DNA of 64,000 bases, taken from Sebastes aleutianus. Lineage: Eukaryota; Chordata; Actinopteri; Perciformes; Sebastidae. Where the stretch lies: positions 35,679,490 through 35,743,489 of the forward strand of contig CAKAKS010000066.1 in NCBI GenBank assembly GCA_916700875.1. Reading direction: 5' to 3'. Below the pieces are notes generated by a model. That model was not told the origin of the DNA. It worked only from the letters and a program-made list of their open reading frames with translations, and searched no databases. The position numbers and the translations under genes were made by a program. Below, one piece after another: positions 48,469-62,731 of this stretch (positions are counted from its first letter, which is position 1; every line of letters begins with the position of its first letter).

Positions 48469-50453
48469 CAGAAAACCAACAGGCGCAGCACTGCAGACCT
48501 GTGAAAACTCAAGCTGTGCTGATGCATTGACCATCGACAATTACAACCACTTCCAGGCAAAACAGAAGAGAGCAGGGGAGCAGGGAGGGAGGAAGACCAG
48601 GAGAAATACAAAAAGAGAGTGAAGCATTCGAGGCCAGAAAGAAGAAACCAGAGACAGAAAGCTGCAAATGTATTATTAACAAGCTTCCCCTGCTGATTGT
48701 GGTATCAACATGTTCACACACACACACACACAAACCAAAGAGCAGTGTTTGGGGCTCAGCAGGCTCGGATTAGAAGCAGGTTATGATTAATGCAGTGGGG
48801 TTAAGACTTTGATACCCCCCACCACTCTCCTGCTCGCTTTGCTGTGAACATCCTCAAACAGTCCACACACCAGCAGAAGCACACAAAAACATACTGTCAA
48901 CAACACACGGACACAAACTCACAGACGATAAAGCCTGAGCTGGTCTTTTGCGTGGACGGAAAGCTTAATGCAGCAGTTTGCACCAACTGAAAACGAGTTC
49001 TGAAACATCAAACGGTCACACGCATGTGGTCTGCTTCTCCCGTCTCCTTCATCAACTGTTTTTTCGGAGGCAATCCTTTTGTGAGCCAAAGAGCACGGGC
49101 ATGCTGGGTATTGCCCTCGGGGAAATACAGGCATCCAGGAACTGAACAAATTAATCGGAGCACCCAGTGATGAGCTAGTAGACAGCCGGGGTCAGCCTCC
49201 TCCAGTGGCCACTGATTCACAATCCCATCCCTGTCCAACACCATTAAAGCCATCACAGACTGGAAACATCTGGAGGCAGATGGGAAATTCTGACAGCAGC
49301 TATACTCTGTGGCAGTTTTAACTTTAGATACGCATATTCTCTGAATCAACTTACTACTCATGTTGATTTATTTAAGTCAAACTATAAATCCACTGCTATG
49401 AAACATTCATCACAGGCATTATCTGACATTCAAACAATGTATTGAATTGTTGAAGAGCAGCAGGTATACTATATAGCCCGACCAATGCTGGATTTTTACG
49501 GCCAATATGAGTTTAAAAAATCTGATTACTATATATAAGCTGACATTCTTTTATTTATTTATTTTTATATATTCATACATTACATTTGAAAAGTACATAA
49601 GGACCCCTAAACTTTGATTATTAAAGAATTGTGAGCGAGATATGTACGGAGCAGGACATTTTACAGTTGCAAAATAAATGTGTACGCCGACACCACTATA
49701 TTGGCCCGGCTGCTTTATCTCTCAGGATCTAGTAAGAACAACTGCTGTTGGTTTCCTTTATTGCACGCGGATGATTTATTACACACTAGGGGTCAATAAA
49801 GATTGTCTTTTATTGCGTTTTCGTTGTATTTTTATCAAATCTTTGTGTTGTAAAATCAGTATCTCAAAATCACATTAATGCTAGCTGATGGCATTGGCAT
49901 ATGACAAATAGACAAACAGCACTTCATTTGTTGTGTGCACCCAGACTGAAACCTCTACAGAGGAAGTCAAAATAAAAGAATGGGGTCACGTGTGGTTGGA
50001 TGTTCTTTTTTATCTTCATTTAAGTATACCAGTATGAGTCCTTTGTTGAGTGAGCCTAATGATTCAATCTTTACAAGTTGTAAAGTATTGTTTATTCAAT
50101 AGTCAACATTAGTTGTGTCCAACTTAGATCTTTCTAACATTATTCAAAAGAACCACAGAGACATCCTGTTACAGTCAGTGCCGTCTTGTTTGGCAGAAAG
50201 TTTTCTGTCCTGTCTCTTGATTTTAAGGCAGATAATATTGCACCCTAGTCTGCTAACATGCAGTATGAGCTGTGACCACTCATCACACTGCCCTGCTCTC
50301 AGTGCAAAATGTATGAAAATGAACTACAACCTATTCCTTGTTTTTATATACTTTTGTATGAATTAAATTGAGATTATTGCATTGTGTGGATTGATTTACT
50401 GAATAAGATGTGTACAATACTTTAACTGATAATGTTACAATAGGAATGACCGT
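48469..50453. other. Intronic stretch, nothing recognised
   Basis: Short CA array at 48716-48732. The minus-strand open frame at 49008-49361 shows no known domain, no consensus splice context and no sign of being an exon. Confidence 0.5.
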
Positions 50454-50806
50454 GTAAAGGTGCAGTGTGTAACACGTGGCAGTATCTAGCGGTGAGGTTG
50501 CAGATTGCAACCAACTGAAATGTCTACCATGCGCCAAGCGTGTAGAAGAACTACGGTGGCCAACGCGAAAATATAAAATGTGAATGTCCCTCTCTAGAGC
50601 CAGTGTTTGGTTTGTCCTATCTGGGCTACTGTAGAAACATGGCAGCCAGCTCCGTGGAAAGGACCCGCTCCCTCTGTAGATATAAACGGCTCATTCTAAG
50701 CTAACCAAAACACAACAATTCTTACTTTCAGGTGATTATACACCAATGAAAATATACTTATTAATATTATATTCCATTTCTGCCAATAGATCCGATAATC
50801 CTTTAA
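50454..50806. mobile_element. MITE with TAAAGG termini, copy B (partner at 6010-6538)
   Basis: Left end TAAAGGTGCAGTGTGTAAC, right end ATAATCCTTTAA. It shares the ordered blocks listed for copy A but lacks about 180 bp of its left-central part, so it is an internally deleted copy. Confidence 0.8.
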
Positions 50807-53087
50807 GAGAAGGGGCCAACAACAAGATGAGTAAAAAAACACAGAATAAAAAATGAAGAAGAGAAAGAACGCAGAAATGAGGCTTTTGATGTGGCATATT
50901 AAAGCTTCAATTAGTAACGTTTCTGTGCTGGTTTTTCACCTTGAGGGGAGCATGGGGAGCAGAATGAAGCATGACACTGATACTGATGTCTACATTCAGC
51001 CTGCTACTAATGTGCCCAGTGAGACACAAAAGTCTGGCAGCGTCCCGAGGAGTGTTGTTACAACAAGGGATGAAATCTTTGACCCAAAACATCAAACAGA
51101 CTCTAATTCAATCCCATCGCTAATGAGAATAATGAAGAGCAGTCATTAGGGCTTATCTGCACTCCATTATAGTTGCTTCAGGGAAAAAGTCAACTTAAAT
51201 CCAATGGAAGGAATGCTAAATAACATTTGAACATTGTTGAGAGAAACTCGGGCATACAGTAAATTAGCAAAAAACTCAAATTTCATTGACCTGAAAGAAA
51301 CTACTGCACAAACGACCTGCTGTTTGTTTAGTTTTTTTCTATCAATTTACATTAAACCGCCATCCCCACAGCCTTGCTTAAAAAACAGATGCTATATTTG
51401 TCCTACAACCTTAATTTCACACCCTGTTTCCTCCTTATTAGGGGCCCTTCTGGGGCTCCTAACCTCCTAATCACCATGGTAACAGGACAGACAGTGACAC
51501 AGCCTCGGTCCCTCACCAGGTGTCGGGCTGATCAGAGGGAAAAAAAAAAAAAAAAACGAGGAGAAGGAGGGAAATGAGAGGCGAGAGTGAGGAGTGAGGT
51601 GTGGAGAAAATATGAATTATCAATGTGTCGTGAGCAAATGGAAAATGATTATTTCATGGTGATTGTCTGATGTCTGATTCTGAATTGTAATAATAAATTA
51701 TTAATTCTCTCAGTGGGATGAATATTTGATGAGTGAAACAGAAACCGTGGTTGAGCTGATTTGAGGGAGGGAATATGGAGGTCACAGGTCAGTCAAAGTC
51801 AGAAACAAGGACGCAACATCTGTATGCATACCAGAAACCCATTTGAATAACATATTATTCACAACTTGATCTATAATGAATATAATACTAATAATGTAAA
51901 GACACTTTCAATCAATCTAAAGAGAATTCAGCTAAAATCAACTTTATTCAGACTGCCGAACACGAGAGTTACTGGAGCAGAAAGACTCCTTGAGTTTAGT
52001 AGACCGAATGAATAACCTTGAAAAGCAGCCCAGGCCATATCACTGGGGTTTTTACTGCTAATTACAGACATCGCTGAGAGCAAAGCATAACTCAAAATGC
52101 CTTTCGTGACACACACACACACACACACGTGCAAAAAAAAATGCATGTGGGAACACAATGCACACCTCACACAGTACCCTCATGTGCTTTCCACCAAAAA
52201 CAACATTCTGGACACACTGTTCTCTGATAATGGATGTTCAATTTTCTTCTACAAAAAAAGTTCAATGAGAAAGGGAGGGTTTTATACAGATTAAAAGCCT
52301 TTTAGTGTTACCTCTGCTCGAGTTACTTCAACAAACACATCTCTGCTGAGCATATTGTCAGGCAACAGTCTGTGTCAGGGGAGGGCTGAGGGCTGAGGGT
52401 TGTGAGGCAGACAGACGACGCACCAACAAGCCAATTCCTCACTCATGTTTTCATCTGTCTTTATTGCCAGTAAAGCAAATTGGAGTGTGCTATATTGTTA
52501 TTGAGAACAGAGAGAGAAACACAGACAGGTTAGAGCAGATAAAGAGAGAAGGATGAGAGGGAGAGAGAAAGAGGCAAAGACAAAACAGCAAGAGGCATAA
52601 AAACCCAAAGACTAAGTCAGAGACAAAGGGAGTAAAGAGAGGTCACCAGAGTAGTGACCTGGGAAATATGTAGGCCATTTCAAGGTCGACCCCTGGATAA
52701 AAAGGGACAAAAGCAACCCTGAGATCAAGATCACAGTTTAGAGCAGGAAGAGTGAGAGCACTTTAAAGATCATTCAGGCTACAGTGAATACTAACCACAT
52801 TTTAAAGTGTGCCCTTGACTTTGTCTAATAATTCCTATGAGGTTTTACATTATATTAACACAGACACTTAGAAGAGATGTCTTTACCAACAGACACAGTG
52901 GCTCTCATTCTACTCCAGGGTGTCCGTCAGTGCTGCAAGCCCAGCAGCCCACCGGGCCTCAGTTGATTCCCCGCCGGGCCTAGTCATCAAGGATATATAT
53001 ATATTTTTAAGAAGTTTTTTAACCCAAACTGTGTTATACAGGTAGAGAACTCTTTGATGGAATAACTCAGTGCGTAGGTTAGTGTGC
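50807..53087. other. Intronic stretch, nothing recognised
   Basis: An A17 run at about 51540-51556, CA at 52110-52128, and a purine-rich part at about 52505-52580. No gene supported. Confidence 0.5.
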
Positions 53088-53742
53088 TTAAAGCTTCAGT
53101 AGGCAGTATATTTTTGGCATCATTGGGCAATATAACAATATAATAATATAATATCCATATTAACCTTTCAGCATATTGTAATTCAAGCTTTCTGAGAGAA
53201 AATTATACTTCTGCTCCTCCTCATGGCTCTGTTAACAGGCTTTAGAACATCTAGCCTGTGACGGGAGACTTTGACCAATCACAGGTCATTTCAGAGAGAG
53301 AGAGAGAGAGCGTTCCTATTGGCTGTGCTCCGGCTGGTTGGCGGTGCTTGGTATTTCCTCAACTGATCTCAACATGGCTGCCGGGTCACAAACTTTCTCA
53401 TTTTACAGCTAAACAGTACACTACAAGATGATTCTGAGAACATCTGAGGAGAGAAATAGACATTACAGTAACAGAATATTGATTCATATTTGATCAGCGC
53501 TGAATAGTTTGACCGTTTGTTCGGAGTTTGAAAATGATTGACAGCCGACGATGGCAGGCTCAGCTCGGCTCTGATTATTCGTTTTCCTCTGTGAAATCTT
53601 GCAGATACCATTAGGAGCACCGGAGGACACCGGGGGACACCGGGGGACACATGATTTTTTTTTTTAAATTACCTGTCTCATGCACTACTGTCAGGAACTT
53701 TTTTAATCATATTTGCTACATTTCTACCCACTGCAGCTTTAA
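53088..53742. mobile_element. Non-autonomous DNA element, copy B (partner at 1815-2430)
   Basis: Begins TTAAAGCTTCAGTAGGCAG and ends CTACCCACTGCAGCTTTAA, imperfect inverted repeats, so TTAA stands at each outer edge. It carries an extra GGACACCGGG tandem near 53627-53650 and a poly-T patch. The TTAA ends could be part of the inverted repeat or a 4-bp target duplication; the data do not decide. Confidence 0.78.
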
Positions 53743-53784
53743 CGTTGAGAGAAAGAGAGTTTTTTTTTATTATTATTATTAATA

Positions 53785-53789
<5 letters not shown>

Positions 53790-53816
<27 letters not shown>

Positions 53817-53832
53817 GATAGATAGATAGATC
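53790..53832. repeat. (AT)n then (GATA)n microsatellite
   Basis: AT to about 53815, then four GATA units. Confidence 0.92.
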
Positions 53833-54056
53833 TGGCATTTGATATTACAATATATTGTTGTTAATTGTTTTTAATTGTTTGTTTTATTGACACAACAAAC
53901 ATAAATTATTTCTGTATTGTATCATTTCCATGTTTTTCTTAAATATCTATATATTGTAAGTTGCTTAATGAATTGTATATATGTGTTTGTATATGTTTTT
54001 GTTTTTATTTTGTTCCTTTTTTTATTATTATTATTGAATTCACGCTTTAAAGCATA

Positions 54057-54096
54057 TTGAATTGAATTGAATTGAATTGAATTGAATTGAATTGAG
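54057..54096. repeat. (TTGAA)n pentanucleotide repeat
   Basis: Eight TTGAA units. They may derive from a retroposon tail, since such pentamers follow LINE ends in fish. Confidence 0.93.
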
Positions 54097-54779
54097 AGAA
54101 GAGACGCACTGCGCACATTGTGTTTGTTTTCTAGAAAGTTCATGTGACTTCTGGATTTACGAGACAAGACGATCTTTATCAAGCCTTCTTTAAAGAGTAA
54201 GGGTGTCCATGATTTTGAGTTAAACACATAAACATATATATGTATACATATAAACAAATATATATTTTGACCAATGCTGGACTGAAATTTAAAAAAGAAC
54301 ATGTCACCAAACTAATCCAAAATACTAATCTACCCATAACTTAACCATTCCATATCTTCTTCTATGTTTGTTCTTACATGAAAAGATCTATTTCATACAG
54401 CACTTTAACTTATTATTTTATGAGCAAAAATGTACACATTTTTCAAGCTTGAAAGCATTAACTATGAAACTTGTTACAAGTAAGTCCAAAAAGTCCAAAA
54501 ATGCCACCGTGCATTATCTGACGGCCACCTTTGCACACATCGGACGTACAGCATTCATTTGTCTTTTGTGGGTTGTAGTTTATCTCTCCAGGTTTGGTTT
54601 CTCAGGAAATATATTCTTTAATATTATCTTTATCAAGCCGGGACTGTGGGTCATAGAAGTCCGCTATTTTTACACCACCGCAATAAGTTTCTCCTCGTCC
54701 ACTGTGAGAGGAAGATATGCTATTATTTTATTATTTATTTATTTATTTATTGTACATACTACATTTATTTATTGACGGA

Positions 54780-54961
54780 CTGTACACACTATGTTCACCC
54801 ATTCACTCTGTATCTTTTATATCTCTATTATTGTCTTTAGAATTTTTGTATACCTTTACCTCTCCTGTGATTCACTCTGTTTGCTGATGTTGCTGCTTTG
54901 ACACCTGAATTTCCCTCCGGGGATTAATAAAGGTCCATCTTATCTTATCTTATTATCTTAT
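54780..54961 (+). mobile_element. LINE 3' tail with (TTATC)n end
   Basis: tgctgctttgacacctgaat, then ttccctccggggattaataa and aggtccatcttatcttatct. This 'tttccctc.ggggattaataaag' ending with TATCT units is a frequent fish LINE/SINE 3' tail. The upstream limit is unclear; an ATTT-rich part lies at 54722-54750. Confidence 0.6.
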
Positions 54962-56393
<1,432 letters not shown>

Positions 56394-57174
56394 ATGTGTG
56401 TGTTGTGGGAGGTGGGCTGCTGTGTAGGTGCAGTCTAGTGTCCAGGCTATTTTAGCATAAAGATGGAAATGTAGTTGAGTGTGTACTTCTGCTGGGATGC
56501 AGGTCGCTAAAACACCACTTTATAAAACAAGTGAAAAAAGAGGCTGTTTGTGTTGAACCTCACTGAAGCACGAAAAACAATTGTGCATTATTTCTGAAAA
56601 TATCACAAAGCAACACAGAATCAAATGATGGAAAGCGAGAGATTTAAAATGTAAAAGATGGGGGCATAAAAGAAAATAAATAAATACAATGACAATGCAC
56701 GTGTAATCTCAGTAGCACCTCATAACCTTTCTAATTGCTGTATTATTAATATTGAGACTGCTGTATATGTGGCCATGGGTGACGGTGAACTTTAACGTGG
56801 CGACAGAGAGCAGCCTTTCCCTCATGCGTAAAACTTTTTTCATAACATTCGCAACTTTAATGCCGGAGCATGACGATGGAATGCTGGTGGAGAAGAAAAG
56901 TATGGTGAGTGTTTGAGCAAGGTGAAGAGATGCAGATGGCAGAAAAGGATGCTCTACCTCTGTGTATTGGCAAGAATCTGGCGATACGATGCATATCATC
57001 ATACAGGAGATACAATTCAATATATTTAAATTTTTTAAAATCTCATTTTAGGAAAACTGTCATAGTATAAAGAACACACCACCATATGCATCAAATCAGA
57101 GTATAAAAAGTTGACTTTTTTATGCGATCAGAACAGTGGGATCTTCATTTATCACAGTCCCTGTAACATCCAAC

Positions 57175-57454
57175 TAGGGCTTCAACTAACGATTATTTTC
57201 ATTGTCTATTTATCTGTCAATTATTTTCTCGATAATCAATTCGTTGTTTGGTTTAAAAAGAAATGTCAGAAAATTGTGAAAAATGTGGATCAGTGTTTCC
57301 CAAAGCCAAAGACGACGTGCTCAAATGTCTTGTTTCGTCCACAACTCAGAGATATTCAGTCCTGACTTTTTTTTTAAAAGGATTAATCGATTATGAAAAT
57401 AGTTGGTGATTAATATAATAGTTGACAACTAATCGATTATTCGTTGCAGCTCTG
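57175..57454. mobile_element. hAT MITE of the 'GGCTGCAACTAACGATTA' family, complete (280 bp)
   Basis: The 8-bp direct repeat catccaac flanks it exactly (57167-57174, 57455-57462). Left end TAGGGCTTCAACTAACGATT, right end AATCGATTATTCGTTGCAGC then TCTG, inverted repeats. The interior retains tgtcagaaaattgtgaaaaa and ttaatcgattatgaaaatag. Non-coding. Confidence 0.92.
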
Positions 57455-57521
57455 CATCCAACATCATAGCACTACTTTGAGAGGAATAAAGTACTCGCTG
57501 AGTTCATCTCTGTATGTAAAC

Positions 57522-58350
57522 TAGGGATGCTAATTTTGAAAACAAAAAATGAACCGATAACCGACCCTCGTTAACCGATTATTAACCGTTAACCGACAAG
57601 ATTAGACCAGCTGCAGTGTAGGAGCACAACAGACGACTGAGTCTCCAGTTCACCGTCAGGGAGAGTAACTGTAGCAGCCACGCTGCAGCGTGTAGTGTCG
57701 AGGACATGCAGCCACTTTCCCAGTAACTCTCTACCGCACATTAAGTTTAGTTTAGCAAGTTGTCAGCTGTGTGTCTGCCGGTGTAACGTTAGCGAGGGTC
57801 CGACAGACCGTGTGTGTTGGTGCTACATTAGCAGCTCTAGCTTTGCCGGTGGCTTCATGCTCGCCGTTGTCACACACATACGGTTTGTCAGCGCTCCGTA
57901 ACTTCAGTCCGACAGATCGTGTCTGTTTGGTTTGTGCTATGTTCAGCTGGAGCGTTGCTGGTGACTTCGTGCTCGCCGTTGTCACACACACACGGTCTGT
58001 CAGCGTTCCGTAACTTCAGTCCGACAGACCGTGTGTGTGTTGGCGGTGAGTGTGAGGTTGTTGGTGGCGTTCTAGCTGTGAACGTAGCTGTAGCAGTGTG
58101 TGTACAGTTTATTTGTTGGTGAATAAATGCTACAACTCCTCAGCTCAAGACCCGAGCCAACTTCCTTTATCTGCAACAGCGGCTCAGACTCTCTTAAGGT
58201 GGGCTGTTAAGGTGGACCAGCTTTTCTCCTTAAAGTGACAAGCTGCTCCTCTGAGTTTTGTTCAGCTTTTTCATTATTTATTTCTTTTAACCGTTTAACC
58301 AATAGCATTAATCGGTTAAAATTCTTAATGTCGGTTAACGGTTAAACAAT
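57522..58350. mobile_element. hAT-like element with 'accgataaccgacc' subterminal repeats, right terminus unclear
   Basis: Left end TAGGGATGCTAATTTTGAAA followed by AACCGTTAACCGACA-type steps. Near the right, ccgtttaacc, cggttaaa and cggttaacggttaaac are the inverted counterpart. The centre holds two 112-bp tandem units (about 57799-58018) with gctcgccgttgtcacacaca, ccgtaacttcagtccgacag and a partial third. No intact coding frame. Confidence 0.6.
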
Positions 58351-58379
58351 AAAATAAACAAATAAATAAAAATCAATTG

Positions 58380-58449
58380 TGTTTTTGAGAATCGATACAG
58401 TATCACAAAACGTAATACCGCAATATTCAATATTTTCTTGCACCCCTAC
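58380..58449. mobile_element. Right end of another hAT-like element
   Basis: gagaatcgatacagtatcac, gcaatattcaatattttctt and gcacccctac form a typical hAT right end. A degenerate possible left counterpart (ttggcaagaatctggcgata, gatgcatatc) lies at about 56968-57010. Both bounded elements between them would then be nested insertions. Confidence 0.4.
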
Positions 58450-58450
58450 T

Positions 58451-59527
58451 GTTTTCAACTTATTGTCCCCCATAGTTTTACAATACACTTAATTTTCCTT
58501 TTTTGAAAGAAAGAACAAAGCAAAAACAAACAGAAGACCGAAGGAGGAGTGAGGGGAGTTACGATGGAAAAAAACATGCGTAAAGTTGCGTGAGTTGGGA
58601 CACCTTTAACCATTCACCTGCAGATTTACACCAAAACAAATCAGAACAAAGACAAATATGCAAACAGATAAGACACCATTTAAGTTCCCACTTCTGCAAA
58701 GAGCAAAGGAGGGTGCCTCAATGGATTTAGAGATTTTTTTCTTTTCAACATCAACTAAATTATAGACATGAAAAGGAAGTGAAATGGAGCAGAGATTAAA
58801 AGCGTGAGACCAGACGATGTGTTATTCCCTTTATTCCCCGTGCAAAACTTCATCCCCAAATCAATTACTCTAAGGGGGATGGAGAAGAGCTTGAAAGCGA
58901 GGAAATAGTGGGAGGAGAGGAACGCATATGGCCGCTGCTTTACAAATGATATTAGAGGAGTCGTTAAAGTCTCACTGTTTCTGTGGTTGTGTAACAGATT
59001 TTTCCAAACAAAAGCCATAAATTGAAATTAAAATGAAGACAGTGACGATTTTAATCTAACAGTGGCAGAAGTTCTTTTCTGTGGCTTGTAACCTTGACTT
59101 GATTTATCACACAATCAACAAAGACTGACAACACGACCTCCTTTATAAAGGTGAGGTCGGTGTTTGTGTGTTGTTTATTAGAATAATTGTGATGGGATTT
59201 AAGGGCAAGTGAGTCTGAGCTGTAGGTTAAGGCTGAATCTGAGTGCAGCTGTGTGTCAAACAATACTAATATTTCAACAACCATGAAGTCCAATCATAGA
59301 AATACAAATAGAAATACAAATAGCTAGAAAAAGGGCAAGGCAGTAAACAGATAGAAAGCCATTAAAGTTGCAATATGTAATGCCTGGCCACATTCGCCAA
59401 AGAAATAGGGGGGAGCATTTTACCTCTGCTCAGGGCTCCACAGTGTGACCACAAAAAAATATGTCAAGTGTAACTAAATATTTTCATTCATATCACTACT
59501 AACTAACAGCAGGGCAAGAATACATGG
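58451..59527. other. Intronic stretch, nothing recognised
   Basis: The short piece ttaaagttgcaatatgtaat at 59364-59383 resembles the start of the TTAAAGG MITE family. Otherwise no feature is supported. Confidence 0.5.
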
Positions 59528-59655
<128 letters not shown>

Positions 59656-62226
59656 TCAACACTAAAGAAATATATCCATAGAAAACAAAATATAAAGAAT
59701 ATTGGAATACACTAGAAATATACCTGACTACTACAACTAGCATAACAAATCTAAATGATAAACATAGAATAACCCACCATATACATTAGCAAAGTGTGCA
59801 AGTTGCAATGTTTGTTCTTTAATAAAAAATAATTGAGGTAGTAAATGTGCAAATGTACATGTGAAAAATTCAACTTGTGCAAGAATCTTACAGACTAAAA
59901 CAGAATGGAGTGTGGTTGAGACAGAAACTCTAAAGCTGAGAGTTCTCTGTTAGACAGAGGTGAAGGGCTGTAGACAGTTATTGCTTTGGGCAGGAAAATT
60001 GTTTAAAATTAAATTATTTACTCATGAATTTATTTATTTACTTAGGTTTTAATTTGACATACAGTATAAAAGCACAGTAGTTTAGTCATTGTATGCTTTT
60101 TTTGCACATTAAAATAGTCAATGGTAAAGATAGACAAGTGGCCACTTGTGTTTACATTCTTTGCCATATTGACGGTATACAAGACTGCAAGAGTGCAGAG
60201 GGTTTTCTGAGAACCTCTGGTTGATGATGCCATCCCTCCCGGTCACTCAAGCTTTAAAACTGAAATGTAATTAAAATGTTGTGAACGTAAAGACTCCTTG
60301 CTTATTTTGTGCCAGTTGTCTAACCAGGTTACAGGTGCATTACTGCTGCAGTAGTGATGATGGACGGGATACACTTAGCAGTGAACAGCACTGTGAAGCA
60401 GGAATAAGGTAAAGCTTATGTAATGCTTACAGCAGCACCACAGAATCTGCGGTGTAGCAGGTCTGAGGGTCTGCTTTGAGAAAAGGAAGCTTCGCAGAGG
60501 CTCCATGAAGAATCTACTCTGGCTTATGCACAACAGCTCCAAACGGAAACTCTGCAGAGGAAACCGTGGAGACCACACAAATCCCACGCTCGCAAAAACG
60601 TCATCCCGAGGTCAGAGAGGTCACCCCGGAAATGATGTGAAACTATAAATACACAAACCCTGCAGTCGCAGCACGGACACCGAAAATACCGAGGATGCCA
60701 CTGAGACCGTACGAAGTATAATTGAGCCTTAAGGGTGCATAACGTGTGGGTTAAGTGAACTGCATATAGGCATTTTTTAGATGTGGGACATCCATACTTA
60801 GTGGTGTTTGAACATGCATGGAAGTGAACACAGCTTGTTTCATGAGATAAGTGGGAGCCACCGAAAACGTTGTAATGGTCACTCCCCCGTATCTTATGGC
60901 TCACTTGTTCACTTCATGTAGGCCTTTACAACCAATGCTCTGCTTCTTTGTCAAGGCCTGAGGGAAGCACACTCGGCTAAAATGTGGCATTGCTGATTTA
61001 CCTTGGTCAAATCAAATCTGGTGTAATTGACGTATTTGTTTTTCTTTCTTTCTTGTTATGTAAATGCTACCTTCTGCTTTTTCTTGGAATACCACAGCCA
61101 ACAGCACAACATCATACAGTATATATGGATAAGTTAACCAATGTAGAACACAACTTCTCTTACTCTAGATGACCATGAGTTCCAGTCAACAAGAAAAAAA
61201 TGTGCACACGAGTCAGGAATTTTTTCAACAGATAACACGCAATTGAACAAACACAGTGTAATAAAATAAGATTAAACTAGGTAAGAAAAAACGGCAGAGT
61301 TAAGCAAATAAACGCAGAGGAGAAGCACTTGACCAACAAACCAGGCACACCTATAGGGAGAATGTGAAAGGAGCCACCAGCAAGGAGGAAATGTGGAGGA
61401 ATAGAGTAGAAATGTAAAAAAAATTGGCAATGACAAAATCCTGTTGGGAGATGAATAGTGCAATGTTTTCTGCTTTGATAAAACCATTCTGAACTAAGCT
61501 CCATTAAAATGTACTCCGTGTACTGACACCAGGCCCTGACCACCCTGCAAATGTAGCTCTCCGAATAGAGATAGGCACTGAATATACTTGTAGAATCACA
61601 GATAAGTTTAGAAACAGACGGAAAATAAAATCCTTCACTGAGAAAATACCAAACACTGGACCAGTGGGCTGTCCAAAATCCTAGACCTTTTTGAGCCAGC
61701 CTATGTAAAGACTGCTTTAATCCACTATAGAAGATTGCACTTGTAGGATTCAGGATGTAGTGATTGTCATATTACTATTAGCCATTTTCCTACCACACCT
61801 TTGTTGTTGAACACATAATGCTCGTCAGCTAACGACACCCAAACATCACATTGAAGCAGATATTTCACTCCTTTGGCTCAGAACATCTGTTCTTAGAGAA
61901 GATGTTTCGGTCTCTTATTCTGACAGCAAGCATTTTACTGCCAATGAAATGCTTAACGAAGTGGTGGCTGTGGTGGGAGACACTAACACTAAGTGACCAT
62001 GCAGATGTTACTAACCACTGGATTGAGCAGAGAAATGTGGCTTTAATTGCCCTAAGAAGGGCTGATAGACACAATAAATACTTATATTGATGAAGGTTTC
62101 ATTTTGATGTATTTAGAAAACAATGTCCAACGACCAAAAGCTCATCAAAAATTGTGACTAGCTTCTTGACTTTTTATGAATCACTCAGTTGAGGCTAATT
62201 TAAGTGGCTCATTGTGAACAAAGTAG
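59656..62226. other. Intronic stretch, nothing recognised
   Basis: No exon, RNA gene or bounded repeat found. The open frames here are short and lack recognisable domains. Confidence 0.5.
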
Positions 62227-62227
62227 G

Positions 62228-62543
62228 GCTGGGTGATATGGCCAAATATCCCGATATAGGTTATTTCATATCTCAATAAGGACGATACAATTGATATATC
62301 ACGATATAGCACGTCTTCTTGTTATTCAATACTCTTTATGAAATAACCACATGGTAAAGCCTATGTTTGTATACTCCTGTGTGAATTAAATACTTGACAA
62401 ATGAAAAGTACTGAGTATTTTCTCATTTCATTAAGAACTTTTGCACAACAGTTTCAAGTGAAATTACAGAGATAAATTTATAAATACTCCCAGCCATAAG
62501 CAGAATTATTGGGTGTAGGCACGCAAGAGTTCAACAATAAAGC
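62228..62543 (+). mobile_element. Left part of a hAT-like element, then a retroposon tail
   Basis: Begins TAGGGCTGGGTGATATGGCC with atcccgatata and tatcacgatatagcacg, a common fish hAT-type start. No right terminus is found. The stretch ends caacaataaagctgaatgaa, an AATAAAG-type retroposon tail running into the GAAT array, so the two may be separate fragments. Confidence 0.45.
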
Positions 62544-62635
62544 TGAATGAATGAATGAATGAATGAATGAATGGATGAATGAATGGATGGATGAATGAAT
62601 GAATGAATGAATGAATGGATGAATGAATGAATGAA
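62544..62635. repeat. (GAAT)n microsatellite with GGAT variants
   Basis: About 22 tetranucleotide units, four of them GGAT. Confidence 0.96.
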
Positions 62636-62731
62636 ATGCACACTGCTGTTGGGAAACAGTACTCATAACTTATTTTAACCAACATTTGGGTTCCAAGCGG
62701 ACCTTTACACATTATTCTCCACCATTATTAT

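Noticed and set aside
49008..49361. 117-codon minus-strand frame
   Set aside because: No recognisable domain, no repeat in the window, and no splice-bounded exon; its length is within chance for this GC-moderate stretch.
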